From: Climacteris rufus | Lineage: Eukaryota > Chordata > Aves > Passeriformes > Climacteridae | Assembly (NCBI GenBank): GCA_013398175.1 | Contig: VZRZ01008696.1 | Coordinates: 547,902 to 611,901, forward strand | Direction: 5' to 3' | Length of the DNA stretch: 64,000 bases | Shown here: in pieces, positions 45,921-59,047 of the stretch | Layout of the letters: the number at the start of each line of letters is the position of its first letter | How positions within the stretch are numbered: position 1 is the first letter of the stretch | Program-made: the position numbers and the translations under genes | Notes under the pieces: model-generated | What the model saw: only the letters and a program-made list of their open reading frames with translations | What the model was told of the DNA's origin: nothing | Database searches by the model: none

Positions 45921-48060
45921 AGCCCCCCAGGTGCTGAGGAGAAAGAGGTTGATGGGCAAAGATGACCCCAATTAAATTCAGTTAAAACTCTTTCTTCTCC
46001 TTTGGACTTTGCAGGGAGGGGAAGGTCAGGCTCAAGGGCTAAACATTACCAAGCTCTCCCAGCTGACTCTTGCAGAAGGACTGAAGTCGAGCAATTAACA
46101 GTGTGAGAAACAAACAAAGGAAGAGAAACAACAACAGATTCCACTTTCTGCCCTTGTATAAATAGTAGAAAATGTCGATTTTTAACCTTGGTCTGACTGA
46201 AGTGTTGATAACAGATCAATAAAAACGATGTGCTGCAAATCAGGATCTGGTTCTGTTTTTCTTCATCATATCCTAAGTAGGAAAACTGCAAGGAAGTCAG
46301 TTCATTTTAGCAATTTAATATGACACCAGAATTAGACAGGTTACCCCTTTAAAAGACACCTTTTGTTCCACAGTGCACATGTGTTTCCTGACAAGGCATT
46401 GGGAAGCAGATGCTAAGACCCACCGAGTTGTTCTTTCTTAAGACAATTACAATTCACTACAGAAAATCTAGTTCCAAAAGCAAATTCCTTCCCTTCAAGG
46501 ACTACTCACAAGTCCTTGGTATCAGATTTGCCCAGGGCCATCTCCTGCTGTATCTGCAACATCCCTGGAGATAAAATGGGATACAACTGACCACTGAAAG
46601 GCACATGTGTAAGGCAGCCCATTCACCCCATGGATATTTTTCTCAGAAAGAAGTCACATATTGGTTCAAAGGATTTACTGATCTGGAGTTGTTCCTGGAA
46701 ATCCTGCTTCAAAATCTGTTTGGGCAAAATGCGGTTTTGCTGGTTTCACCTGGTTTGGGATCACACCTATGGCTTTAGGGATGGCAGAATTAAATCCCCA
46801 CCATCACCTGCCCTTTCAGTCCTTACATAAGTGCAGCAGCAATATTCCATACTGAAAAATTACTTCAGTCCCCCTCATCAAGCTGCTGCTTGTCCTCCCT
46901 CTATGAACCAGGAACCACAGGAAAGGTTACCCTTGTCCTAAGTGCACTGCAAGGATATCTCCAACACATCTTGTCAGCACTTAAAACATCCATGACAGGC
47001 TTCCCTGAACATTTTCCAGGTGAGCACCCTGGCTCCTTCTCCCGTGTCACAGGCTCATCATTCACCACTCACACACGGTGGGAGCAGCCTGTTGACATGG
47101 TTTCTCTCACTTTTCCTGGCCCCTGGAGCTGACCTCCTGTCTCCCCAGCTAGATCAAATCCAGGAGACTGTACTTAGGGCTGGGTCACTGGATGGTGTTA
47201 AAAGCCTTTCTCTTCTTCTCTCAGCAACCAAAGTTGGAAGGTGGCAAGTGGGAGAGAAAACACTTCAAGTTGATTTTCCTGTAGGAGATGTTTCCTGTCA
47301 GATGGGAAAGGCTCCCAGGCACAAGCAAGGGTCTTGGAAGGTTTGCAGAATGGCATATTCACACTTTTGGAGATTTAAGAACTAGACCAGGTTTTCTTCC
47401 CTCTCTTGGCTACAGCCACACACTAAAAGCAAGGAAAAATGATCATATGTGGCAAGGCCCCTAAATCAGTTCTTTACTTTAGGAAAACACCGTTGAAGTG
47501 AGACAAATCTAAGTTCCAGGAGGTTCTGGCACAGTGAAATTTTCTGGTTGCCATGCCAGTGGAAAACACCATCAGTTTGAAGGGGTTGCAGATTTGATTT
47601 TGCCATGTAAAATATTCCAAGTTTGCCCAAGTTGAACTTAGTAATTTGCCACTGAATTCCTGAGAATCTGACAAAACACACAATTTAAACCACACACTCC
47701 TATTTATGTCTGTGCCAAACTGGTTGAGTACCTCATGCCATTTCAAACTGAAGAGCTGGTCTTTAGCTGAGTTTATGCAGAAGTGGGTAAGACATTGCTG
47801 CAGAGAGGCAGACTCCAGCTTTCAATCCCTGAATACACCAACAGGCCTCAAGAGCCCTGGGCAGCCTCCCCTGGAACATTATCCAGGTACCTCTCCTCCA
47901 TGGTCCTGGAGCTCCATTCTGTGACACAGAAATACCTGATTCCCTGGCTGGACCTCAGACATGGCTCATGACCTTGCCTTTCTTTGACTGCACACCCGTG
48001 AATGGAAGGTGTTCATGTCACCAACCATGTCATCAGTCAGTCCTCCAGCTCTGTGGGACT
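45920..48060. other. Unremarkable non-coding DNA
   Basis: No gene, CpG cluster or recognised repeat. The longest frame here, 121 codons at 47020-47385, has no motif. Confidence 0.45.
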
Positions 48061-48061
48061 G

Positions 48062-48103
48062 CACCCCAAGGCCACTGTCCCTCACCCCAAGGCCACTGTC
48101 CCT
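48062..48103. repeat. Perfect 21-bp tandem duplication
   Basis: CACCCCAAGGCCACTGTCCCT occurs twice head to tail at 48062-48082 and 48083-48103 with no mismatch, so the duplication is recent. The 21-bp unit is a multiple of three, so it does not break frame. The open frame through it nevertheless has no other sign of being coding. Confidence 0.9.
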
Positions 48104-48104
48104 G

Positions 48105-49685
48105 CCTGTTTGGTTGCCCTCAGCTCCCAGCTCATTTTCTCCTATTTTCAGCCCTGCTCTTGCTGGTCCCTGATAACCAAGCCTCACCCTTTCCCATGGT
48201 TATTCCAGTATTGTGTACTATTAGCACAGATAAACATAAATGTAATGTTTCTCCTCATGCTTTTCCTAAAGGTGTTCTCCAAGGGGATTCTAGTCTTGTT
48301 TCCTTTGTATCAGCAAGATCAACACCTTTCTAAAGTACTATCTATGAAACAAACACAAAAGCATCATTCAGGAGTGGGTCATCTGAATAAGCCTTGCTCC
48401 CTTGTAGGGAACAAAGACTCAACCATTCTCCTGCAGTTTCCATCTTGGTTGAATGGCATTGTAAGATGACTGATCTGCCCATCATAAAATCATAAAACTG
48501 TGCTTCAAACAGCAAAGAATTGAGCAGAGCGAGTCAAATTTCAATCGAGAAGTTAGTGTTCTACATTTTCTCAGAGAATTCTCCTCTTTCAAACCCCATC
48601 CAATGAAGCAGCACACAGTGCTGCTGTGGAATTGATCCTCCCCTACATCACCAGCTCCCTGGGCTCGAATTCAAGCCAGGGTGTTGGAGTATTCTTCCAA
48701 AAAAGATTGACTGAAAATACCTTCACAGTCTGGAGCAATTTAAGATCTGGATTCTGCCAAGGAGCATATCTGCGTTTTTTAAACTCCATCACATCATTTT
48801 TCCTTAGGCCACTGCAGGTAGAGGCATTTCCCTTCATAAAGTGAATCAGTAGCTGCTCCTCATGTGAGCTGCAACTCAGAGCTTTGCCAAGCTATACCAC
48901 AACCTCTGATCACATCAGCCCCCACCAGGACTCAAGGCTGAGGAACTCCAGCACTCGCAGTGTTCTGTCAGCCATCTCTGACCATGTTGCAAAATGTTGG
49001 TTTGTAACCATGGAAAGAATCTGCACTAGCAGTGGGCTCCCCCTTCCCAGAGTGGTAAGCAAGCAACACTTCTGTGGAAGCCATCTCCTTAAATGCGGCT
49101 TCCCCCTGCTCAGAACGTGGTTGGGACACTTCCTCCTGCCCACAATCTCAGAGCTTTAGAGCACAAGCCATAAAGTGCATTGGCAAGTGAGCAGTGCTGC
49201 AAACATAAGAGTGTGTGAGCATCCAGCATGTCAGATCCTTAGTGGCTTGGCATAAACAGGGAAGGTAAAAAATCCTATCCTTTCAGCAGTCAGACAGATT
49301 TCTCAAGTGGCTTTTTTAAATAGGTCATGTGCCCCATTCAGCAGCTCCAGCTGATGCTTCCAAAAGAAACCCATTAACAGACTCCCCTATGTGTTCCTTA
49401 TTGTTTGCACAGCTTTAATGGCCCCATCTGGCATCATCTTAAAGCCTCCTGGTCAGAAGCAGAGAGCTTCTGGTTACAGCAGCATGAGAAGTTGTACTTT
49501 GCAGCCCTTTCTCTACTCATAAGATCTCACTTTGGGAATAAACACGTTTGGAACCAGGCAAAGGTGGGAAGGTGTGGGACCACCCGCCACCTGAGTGACA
49601 CCACTGCAGTGGAGAACTTCAGTTCTCTTCCTGTTCCCTAACTCTGTGGCAGCCCCTGCACACCAGGTGTCTGGGCCTCCTCATC
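48105..49685. other. Unremarkable non-coding DNA
   Basis: A weak E-box and TAAT neighbourhood lies at 49400-49640 (GCCCCATCTGGCATC), but it is not dense enough to call. No gene was recognised. Confidence 0.4.
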
Positions 49686-49686
49686 C

Positions 49687-49720
49687 TCTGTGGTACCTAC
49701 CAGTCTGTGGTACCTCCAAG
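49687..49720. repeat. 17-bp tandem duplication
   Basis: TCTGTGGTACCTACCAG (49687-49703) is followed at once by TCTGTGGTACCTCCAAG (49704-49720), two differences in 17. This is a local slippage duplication. Confidence 0.8.
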
Positions 49721-49724
49721 AAAC

Positions 49725-50425
49725 TCATTCCATGGAAGGAGGAGAGGGAGCCAAAGCATGTCTCCAGTGATGAGCAACTGAGAAGCGAGCTTCTGGTACC
49801 CCAGCCCCACACTGGCTGCACAGGTTCCTGTACAGAGCTATTAGAACATACACTGCCTCTCAGAAAAGCCTGAACATCTGTGTGTCACCTGGTGTATTTT
49901 GTTGCCAAAGGCTTCTCAGGTATGACACAATGATTCTTTAGGAGAAAAATGACAGGGTTACTCTGGGCAGCTCCCAGCACTGTTTTCTTTAGGCAGATCC
50001 CAGCTAGTCTAGGCACCAATGCAGTAAAGATTAGCAGGACAGGCTGCAGCACACCTGAGGACAGCAGAGTGTGCACCTCAGGTCCCTGAGGGGCACCTGC
50101 TGGTTTGTTCTGATGACCAGGTATGACTGACTAATGGATGGTTTTGTCTGACTGCACAAACAGCCTGATCTGGGACACATCTCTCCACCTGGGAGGTCTC
50201 AGGATGGCTCTTGGGCTTCCAGATAATCACAGTTTATCAGTAACAGATGCTGTTTGGATACCCTTCAGAAGGCCATATCCTCTCCAGGCTTGGCTTAGTG
50301 TCTGCTGTTATGGGAGCTCAGTACACCTTTTTGAGGTAAGCCTCAGCCTAGCCAAGCATTTAAAAGCATATATGCCTTACTCTCCATGTGCATGAATTCC
50401 CTTGGAAAGCCTTATCCCATAGGCA
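49725..50425. other. Unremarkable spacer
   Basis: No gene or repeat was recognised before the CpG cluster that begins near 50430. Confidence 0.4.
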
Positions 50426-50429
50426 CCTT

Positions 50430-51115
50430 CTGGAACCAGACTCCCTGCACGAAGAGGTTTCCAGCGTGCTTCTGGGAGGTGCAGCCAGACGAGCACGATT
50501 AGTACAGGAGCAAGAGCCAAGGCAGGAAGCTGACAGTTTGTTTTGTACCCTCTCTTCTTTCTTCTCAAACACGGTGTTGCTGAGAGCCAGCTGAAAGGCC
50601 AGAGACAGTCTGCAGTCGGCTGGTCTTTACTAAACAAAAGTTTACTTTCATCCACTGTGCCGCAGCCGCTGGAGTCACTTCCTCCTTCCTCCAGCCTTTC
50701 TTCGAGGCGAGAAAACAGTCGGCTCTTTCAGCACGTTAAGAAAGCCATTACAATCAATTTAGCCAGTGCACAGACAGACTCCGTGTCTACTGTATTCTGT
50801 TACCACAGGCCGGGGGAGCGGGGGGAGAGGACCCACTGCCCAGCTCCCCTCGCACTCTGCTCCGTAATGGAAAGGATGCCGGCGCCGGCAGCTATTGGGA
50901 TCTCGCTAACAAATGAAGCTGTCATCAAACACCTCTTGGGGGAAGCGCTGGGCAGCGGGGGTGCGTTCCTGTGCCGAGCTGCCTGCACCGCGCTGCTCCC
51001 GCCGCCTAATTGCTCGGCATGGCGAGCACACACTCACAGCGCTATCGGCCTCGTCAATAATGGGGTATTAGGTGCCTCCTGGTTGGCGTGGCATTGATCT
51101 GTTCCAGCTTTCCCC
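50430..51115. promoter_or_regulatory. Large CpG-rich candidate regulatory element
   Basis: The longest CpG-enriched block in the window, about 680 bp. It includes a perfect 14-bp palindrome TGCCGGCGCCGGCA (50877-50890) next to an inverted CCAAT box (ATTGG near 50896). AATCAATTTAGCC (near 50752) and CTGTCATCAAACACC (near 50919) are TALE-homeodomain-like words, and CCTAATTGC lies near 51005. A 184-codon plus-strand frame (50543-51097) spans it but shows no domain and drifts in composition. It could be a CpG-island promoter for an unseen transcript or a developmental enhancer. Confidence 0.45.
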
Positions 51116-51119
51116 TGTT

Positions 51120-52000
51120 GTTGTTGTGTTGGGGTTTAAGGGGTTTTTTTTCTTTTCCTTTGTAAGTGTTTTCTGAGCCTGTGTTTAGCGTGAGTGCTGC
51201 TTAAGTGCTAATTGTTACACCACAGATTGATTGGCGACAAGATGGCTTGCCAAGTTTCTTCTCCCATCTCCTCGGGTGGGGTGTGGAGGAAGGACAGAGG
51301 GTGGGGGCTGAGAGGTGGGGAGAGAGGGAATCCTTTTGCACTCACTGACTTCCTCTCTCAGTGTCTCTCCGAGCTGGAAAGTTTTGGCCTTTCAGAGGTC
51401 CTCCTGCCAATTTCCATTCTTGTTTTGATGCTCTCTTCCCTGCTGCAAAAATTGTACATCTTACTTGGAATTTCCCTATTACAAAAGTGTCCTTCGACCT
51501 AGATGACTTGGTGGGTAAGACGAGTACTGCAATGTCAGAAGAGGGCCTTGCTTTTTCTTTAAGGAGAAAAAAAAAGAAAACAACAACAACAAAAAAACCA
51601 CCCAAATCCTATAAAACTTGAAAGGGTTCCCATGCCTCCAGATACTCCCTTTCTCCATCACATCTGTGCTTCCAAAAAACTGTAGTGCTGAGGCCAATGG
51701 TGAGAGAACTGCATAATAAATGACACACAAGCAATGCTATGACTCTCTAGAATCCTGAAACATCTGGGCAGGTGCCGGAGCAAGGATTTGAAACCCTCCC
51801 AGAGAACCTGGATGAAAGCTCTGAAACACACAGAGACTGGCTTCAAGACCTGCACTATCCTGGGTACTGTAAAACATTAGGAATGTTCCAGCTAAGTTAA
51901 AGAAGGTGAAACTTAAACATATTTTCTTCCAATAGGTTGAACTGTTGCTCAGCTGAAGAAGTTCATTAGCCAATGCTTTTTGTAATTTCAACTCATTTTC
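51120..52000. other. Unremarkable spacer with homopolymer tracts
   Basis: T run near 51150, G-rich patch at about 51290-51330, and an A-rich ACA repeat at about 51567-51599. No gene was recognised. Confidence 0.45.
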
Positions 52001-52062
52001 CATGGAATCACAGAATATCCTGAGCTGGAAGGGACCCACAAGGATCATCCAGTCCAACTCCA
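52001..52062 (-). mobile_element. CR1 LINE, very short 3' fragment
   Basis: ATGGAATCACAGAATATCC, GAGCTGGAAGGGACCCAC and GGATCATCCAGTCCAACTCC match the antisense 3' terminus of the same CR1 type as at 17391-17612. Only about 60 bp are present, an extreme 5' truncation. Low divergence from the expected sequence suggests a fairly recent insertion. Confidence 0.85.
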
Positions 52063-52064
52063 AC

Positions 52065-54200
52065 ATACAGTGTATGCAGAAGTGCTATTTTTTCTGATTC
52101 CTCCAGCATGCAACTGAAAATAATTATTTTGATTACTACCAGTGACACTGGTCATGCCACTGGGAAAGAGACTTTGTAACATTAACAGAGAAGCAAGTTG
52201 TGAACTGAAAAAGTTTACAATGGAAAGTATTACTTGAACTTTGCTCTTGCCAGTTACATGAAACTTTGAACATAAAGCTCTGCTCTCCTGATATATCAAT
52301 TTGTGGTGACTGAACTAAAAATGTCAGATTTTCTTGTAGCATAAAAATGTTCTAACAGAAGACAGAGCCATAAACTTTGTTTTCCAATTAACACTCACAC
52401 TAACAGCCATTATGCACTCGAACATGACCAAGAAGGAAAGGCAAGCCACACACACACCCCTGAGATGCAATTTGCTTTTCAATTCAAGCAAATATGCACA
52501 GGCATTATTTCCTCACCGATCGCTCAGATCTGTTAAAAACACTGAGGTCTGGCAGGTCCCCAGCCCTGGGAAGGCTGCAAGAACCAGCTTTAACATTACC
52601 AGCAGCAGCTTCTTGGTGGCCATGCACTTCCTCAGGAGGCTAAGGACATCCAGGACTAGACTATCCCATCCTTCTAAGAAAAGCAAAGCCCACTGCTGAG
52701 AAACCAGTCAAACCATAGCAGAGGGACAAAAACCCATCACACCTTACTAAGTTTACCCACAATAGCAAGTGTAACTCCTCTAGCTCTGGCCGCACAATGA
52801 GCAAAAGAATAAAATCAGAAGCAAGGAACAGTCTTAAAAATATCAACTGATTGGATGTCAGAGGCACAGGTGGAGGAGAATGAGAAACACAGCAAAAAAA
52901 GCAACTGAGGAAGCAGGAAAATGAGACTTTTCCTGGTTTCATGTCAGGCAGGGTGCTTTGTATCCTACTCCTCGTTAACATAGTGATGCTGATAAGGTGG
53001 AAAAATTATAATATAAGCATAATAGTCAATGCCTAATTCCAGTCTGATTTTCAAAAGACACCAAGGACCTGAGGTTCTGCTTTTCTGTGGGCCTTCAGTA
53101 CCTTTGAAAATATGTCATAAAAGTACACTGACAAAAATCTAAGAGAAGCTTCAATTGCCAGAATGTGGTCAGAGGGAGGGATGAGGACAAGAACCTTCTC
53201 AGCAAGGTTTTCTGTACTTAACTCTCAGAGTTACAGTAGCAAATTTGACCTCATTTGGTTACTAAAGCCATGGACAGATTCCAGCCAAACCTTCCCATTC
53301 CTATTTGTAAACAGTTAACTTGTACTCCCAAAAAAGCATTTGCTCAGAGTTTCAGCAAGTGGCACTCAGTGACATCATAATGGAAGAGATCAGAATGTAC
53401 AGTGGATAAATGAGAATTTAATCACACACACAAACAAAGAAAAAACACCCAAACACACACACTGAGGAGGCAAGACAGCCATGCTAACAGAGCACATACA
53501 TGGAAAACTGTTTTCTGAGCTACTCTAGTCCAAAAACCACAGAACAAATTGCTGAGGCTTTCCCCCACTGCACAAAGTGCCTTTTAGCATCCCAGGTTTT
53601 CTCCTGAGGGACAGGAGAACAAGGGAAAGACAACTGGCGTCGAGCTGCACATTGTCTGAAGATGCTGTCAAGAACATCATAAGGAAAGAGCTGTCTGAGG
53701 TCATTGGATTAGAGGAGAAACAAGGAACGGAGCAAGGTCTGGGGATGGAAAGGGAAGGGGGAGGCACAGTGACCTGGCTAACCTCTGCTGCACTAACTTG
53801 ATATAACAAATAGTTCTGAAAAACCAAATACTGTTAACCCTTTTAAACTGGGTCATTCCCTGCTGTGGATGGCTCATGGAGCACAGTCCTTAACTCCTTC
53901 CTCCCCACATGTTTTCAAACACCTATGCTTGGCACTGCATTAGGTCATAGAACATTTACATCTCTCACTGTTGGCAAAATGGATTGAAAAAGAATCTCTC
54001 TCTACCCAAATGAAAATGTTTCATGGATTTCAACTCCAAATTTAGCCAGCTTTTTCAACACAAAGCACATTCTCTGCCAACATAAATGTGATCTTTTTTT
54101 TACAGAAAAACTCACTCTTGGATGACAAGGTCAGTGTTTCCCTGTGCTGGAATCTCCACTCCCTCAAAGACAAAGGGACATTCTTAAGACCTTTGATAAC
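52065..54200. other. Unremarkable non-coding DNA
   Basis: Includes a CA-rich and A-rich simple tract at 53423-53462. No gene or CpG cluster. Confidence 0.45.
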
Positions 54201-54204
54201 ATTC

Positions 54205-54260
54205 AATGAAAAATCTCTTCTATGAGGGAAGGCTAAGGCAGCGATTCTCCCAACCTGCTT
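54205..54260 (+). mobile_element. Possible old CR1 fragment
   Basis: AATCTCTTCTATGAGGGAAGGCTAAGGCAG resembles the CR1 segment ATCTCCCCTATGAGGAAAGGCTGAGAGAG over about 30 bp, then similarity fades. The orientation would be plus, the same as the CR1 end at 55020-55083. The two may be remnants of one diverged copy. Confidence 0.3.
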
Positions 54261-54264
54261 GGAC

Positions 54265-55015
54265 TCTGTGGAGCAACAAGTGCAACCTGATGGGGAGAAA
54301 ATCTTCAAGCCTTTATGGGGCCCCACTCACAGAGACCTCCTTGCAACCCCAGACCCTGGTTATGACCCACTCCTACTGCTGTATAACTGGAAACAGCAGC
54401 AAACCTCCCAGCTCTGCAAAACTGGGCTCCAAACCTTGGAGGAAATTATTAGCTTGTGTGTGATTTCTAGTACATTTTTACTTCTGCTCACAACTCCAAA
54501 TGCTTGAATAAATTGTGAGGTATCTTGGTCTTTCTGGTTCTATTCCTAACCACAAATTAAAATGGAAAAAATTATCCAGAAATTTCAGAACCCTTCAAAC
54601 CAAGTTTAAATTTCACTCTGGTTTTCAACCTGGATAAGCATTTCAAAAAGGAATGTAGATGATCCATTACTATTTTTTTATTCCTTATGAAAACCCTTAG
54701 TTTTCTCCTTCTATTACTGATAACCACTTTTTAACATACCACCACTATAGCTATGTGCAGTTTTCCACTTGGATGGGTGACATGAGCTTGCAGTTTTGAG
54801 ACCCCATAGCAAACCCAGCCTACCTCTGTTCCATAGTTCCACAGAGAGGTCACAGAGAGCTTCCTTTGGCCACAGCCACTGCAGAAAGGCCACTTCAGCA
54901 GGGAGGGCTGGCAGGATGCAGCAATGCTGACTCTTGGAAGCCTTAATGGCAAGAGATAGTTGTATGGGATTAAGGACAGATAGCAGGGTTCTGAACTGTT
55001 CTCCCTCTTTTTTTT
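54265..55015. other. Unremarkable spacer
   Basis: Lies between two possible CR1 pieces. No gene was recognised. A T run sits just before 55018. Confidence 0.4.
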
Positions 55016-55019
55016 TTGA

Positions 55020-55083
55020 GCAGTGCTTGGATCATATGACCTCCAAAAATCCCTTCCAACTTGTATTATTCCACAATTCTAAG
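55020..55083 (+). mobile_element. CR1 LINE, diverged 3' end
   Basis: GCTTGGATCATATGACCTCC, then AAATCCCTTCCAACTTG and ATTATTCCACAATTCTAAG parallel the sense CR1 3' end (GGACTAGATGACCTCC, GGTCCCTTCCAACC, ACTATTCTATGATTCTATG). It is more diverged than the other copies, so older. Confidence 0.7.
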
Positions 55084-55089
55084 GACTGC

Positions 55090-57300
55090 CTTGCAGAGCA
55101 ATATGTTGGCCTGTATCAGGTGTCTAGAAACAGAAGATGAGGCCTATTTTCCTATGCATGCCTAGACCAGAAAAATGTGATATTATCAATCAGCTGTATA
55201 TGGCAACACATAATAGAAGAGACAGAAATTGTTCCTGGAAAAAGACACAAAACCTTCATGACCATTTCAACACAACTGCATGAGGATCTTTAGAGTTCTG
55301 CAGAAGCAAAGGAGCTTGTGGCACTGACGGATATTTTTACTGCCTGCCTATTTTTACCTCAGTTCTCTAAGTCAGGGAAAGGATTTCTCCCTCAAGTCTG
55401 TGCAGACAGAAGAGGGAGGCAAGCAGGCTTCTCCAGAGCATTGGGAGCAGGAGCACAGCATGTGTGATTAGTGTCTTAACCTTATCAATGCAGGTAGATA
55501 CCTCAGAGCTGGGTAGTGAATACACCCCAGCAGCACCAAATTCCTTCCAAGAAAACCATCTTGTTTAATTACACACAAAATAGCATGGTTGATGAGAAGC
55601 AGAAGTCTGCAAGTAGGCCAGCAGATTGCCATCAAGAAAAATGACCTTCAGTCTGCTCTGCTTTATTTGTTGCTCATGTGAAATTGAAAGAGGAGTGATG
55701 AGAGGATGGGAGGCATTCAGTTACTTTTGAAAAGCTCCTTCTCTGTGTCCATGAGAGAGACTGGGCAAACCATGTCAGAAGCTGGGAATGACTCAAGGGT
55801 AGCTTTGTCTCCAGGCTCTGTCATTCTCAGCTGCTCTGCTCAGCCTGACAAAGAAGCTGAGTAGAGGATGGGATTTTAAGGAAACAGACAGAAAGTCCTT
55901 ATGCTACAGAACTGGATTAAAAAGGGGTTTCACTGACCTTAGATCTAGAATTTTGTCTATAGAGACTGTACCCACAACAGGAAAATTATGGGCATAGTTC
56001 TTCCTCTTTCAAAACTTTGAAAAAAGTTTCCAAACCTAAGGTTCATTTTCCTGACTCTGGTGTGGTTATGAGGAAGTCTGTCTAGTTTTTTCCACTTCAT
56101 ATCAGTGGCTACAGTTAAGATGACAATCTAATCCATGTCCCATCTTTTCATTTCGGTAGGAGAGGATTAAATTCCTCCAAACCCACTGGCACTGTTCTGG
56201 AACAGTTGGTTGTCTGCCCAGCATTCCCAGGCACACAGGCAGGGCACAGCGTGGAACCCTGAACTGCACCTGGCAGGGCCACACTAACAAATGGCACAAG
56301 GACTAAACTGGGGGTGACAATACTGTGCCCTAACAACTGAGCCTTTATGAAGCTTCATACCAGAGGTGTGAGACTAATCAAGAGCTAAAGCTTCCTTAGA
56401 TTCTATTTGCAGAGAATCTTGTCTATGATGGTTATCAACACTCAGATGCTCTTCTCTTCCCTCTAAATCAAAGTAATGAGCTACATTAGCTGCACATCCC
56501 ATCCAGAGAACACTGGCAGAATAAGCACTACTGAGGAATGGCACTGGCATTCCACCAAGATGGCTATTGCAAATAAATGGGACATCAATCAGTTGTTAAA
56601 AACAATAATTTACTTTTAAAAGGTGATGTAATTGGATAATTAACTGGCTCAACAGATGCTTTATAAAATTGCCTGTGCCCTTTACACAGAAAATCTTACA
56701 GGGACCTTGAAGAGTTCCCCACTCACATGATCCAAGGTGCCACTGGAGTGTCCAGCCATACCTAGCACAGAAACACTGAACCTGCACAGAAAGGATGTTC
56801 AAGTCTAACAGAGATCAGCCTAACAGCCAGGGATAGTGTTAGGCTGCAGATTAATCACACTGAGAAGGCAAGTCTAACATCTAACATCAAAGAGGAGACG
56901 TTGAGTCCAGCAACTCTGGAGTCTTGAGCCAGGAAAAGGTTAAAGAACTGCAAAAGTTGGTGGAGTCTCCTGATCACTCAGCAATGACCATTCCATGTAC
57001 CTGCAGGGTCATAATCCTGTTGCCCCACATTTGTGGAGTATCCCCAGCACCACGGATGATTCCTATAAATTTGCCAACAGGAAATTTGCCGATTTCTGAG
57101 CATGGAGCAGAAGCACATGGAACACTGCAGTCTAACACTGGTATCTACAGCAAGCACAGCAGCCAACCTCACTGTGCTCCAGTTCTAACAAGGGCTGGGA
57201 GCTGTTTCTTTCTGCCTCTCTCCCTCATCCTCATCCTCCTGTTTCCACCAAGGAACGTCCCTAAACCCAGCACGTGAGGAGATCTCCTTGGCCTTGCCTC
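55090..57300. other. Unremarkable non-coding DNA
   Basis: No gene, CpG cluster or further transposon was recognised. The longest frame, 117 codons at 56924-57277, has no motif. Confidence 0.45.
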
Positions 57301-57329
57301 TCTAAATAAAGGAGGAACTTCTCAGCTGC

Positions 57330-57600
57330 CTACTGCGGGAGGACTGAGGGGGCAGGGAGGCTCTCCAGCAGCCCGATGAGAATTTACAGGTCGCCGGCTC
57401 CCTTTCCCCGCTGTCAGGCAGGGGCAAACCCTTAATGGGGCGGAACGGGGAGCGCGGGGCTGGCTCCCAGCTCGGCCCCTAATGAGGGCCGCCGGCTGGG
57501 CTCGGCCGCAGCTCGTTAGGGACCAGCCAGGGACCCAGGCACACAATGGCTCTTGAGGGACCGGGAGCCGCAGCGCTGGGGCTCAGGGGAGGGGGCACAG
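57330..57600. promoter_or_regulatory. CpG cluster with homeodomain hairpin
   Basis: About 17 CpGs lie in roughly 250 bp. CCCTTAATGGGGCGG is near 57429. A small hairpin, CGGCCC / GGGCCG (57473-57478 and 57486-57491), exposes CTAATGA as its loop. The 10-mer CCCTAATGAG at 57477-57486 also occurs, inverted, at 62504-62513. G-rich runs suggest some quadruplex potential. The 74-codon minus-strand frame is not convincing. Candidate enhancer or CpG promoter. Confidence 0.4.
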
Positions 57601-59045
57601 CCACCTCCTCCTCCTCTGACTACTCCTTGCCTCTTAAAATCCCATTACTTTCCTTTTATTTCGCAGTAGAGACTGGTGGGAGGGAAAAGAGGGGGAGATG
57701 TCCGGGAGGAGCTGCCTCTGTGTAGTGCCTTCTGTCAGCAGAGGTCGGGCCCATAGGATCAATTTTTTTCTGTGGATGTGATTTTCTTGTCTCCCTCTCT
57801 CTCTCCCTTTTTTTTTTAAACAAAGATACGGGCGCCAGGCTTACAAGAGGTCCTCAAGAACTGTCAATCAGGGGCATGAAATATTCAGAGAGCTTAATCT
57901 TCTTAGGGCATCTGTAGAGACCCCCTCATGGGGTCTGAATGCTCTTCATGAACCTGCAAAGAATGGGTAAGGGCAGGGAGGAAAATAAACACAGCTGAAA
58001 AGAATGAAAAGAGAGCCATCCTTAGACAGACACCCTCATATCTCTTCTTGTAAGAATTTAAACAGAATAGAAAAGACCTTTTAAGACCCAATTAGTGGAA
58101 CAGTCTCCTTTCTGACTGGGAACCTGGAAAACCACCTTTGGTCATGGCTATTTCTTCCCTTTTTTTGCTCAACAGGTAGCCCAGTTCATTGGCATTCCTA
58201 GCTCAGCCATGACCTGGTTTTTGCCCTTATACAACTTACTGCTTCTCCACAGACTTTGACTTTTGTGTGGTCTGGCCAATATACCAGAATTCTATTGATC
58301 TGCTTAGTTAAAGGTCAGGAACAGGTACACTGGTGGGCAGTCTGCAAGCTGCATGAATTTCCTTTGAGATCTTTGCAATTAGATGTGGATTTTTTAAGGT
58401 ACTAGCACAACTGAAAGTAAGACAGTCTTTAAATACTTAATTACTTTGGGCTCACAGCAAGTACCTCTATTGAAGGAATGCTATCTTAAAAAGCATATTG
58501 TAGGTGTGACTCAGCTACATGAGCAATAAGAGCCCTGACCAAGAGATCTAAGATAAACGTACATTATTACATTTTACTGTAGAAGTGAAAATTTGGCTAT
58601 CTATTTTTCAAAGACCAGCCAGGGACAGGCTGTTTCCTGTTAAAAAGTTCTAGTGAATTCTCTGAAAAAAGACTCCTCCATGTTTTTCTCTCTAACCCAT
58701 CCCAAGGAAATTCTGTGTGAAGAATGAATGCTGTAAATAAAATAACTTGTACCAAGTCATCACCCTCACAAAGTCAATCGTGTCTCTAAAACTTAATCTC
58801 CCATGTCTACTGTTTGAAGAACCACATCCAGCATCTGTCACAAGTCACTGCAGTCCCACAGAGAATCATGTCCAGCATCTCTGTCTTTGATAACACAGTC
58901 CAGCCCTTAAGAAAAGAATTATTAAAACAAGCAGGCAGGGAAACCTCTTGTATTTATCCCTTCCATCAGCATCTGAAATGCAGAAAATAATTCAATTGCT
59001 GCTGTAAATTCTATGACATGAAAAAATTTCAAATCACACTGGGAG
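57600..59045. other. Unremarkable non-coding DNA
   Basis: A CT run followed by ten T at 57790-57817 is simple sequence. No gene was recognised; open frames are short. Confidence 0.45.
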
Positions 59046-59047
59046 GA

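Noticed and set aside
50092..50115. Minus-strand CCAGCAGGTGCCCC resembling a CTCF core
   Set aside because: It mismatches the near-invariant GGC part, so it is much weaker than the site at 31916-31934.
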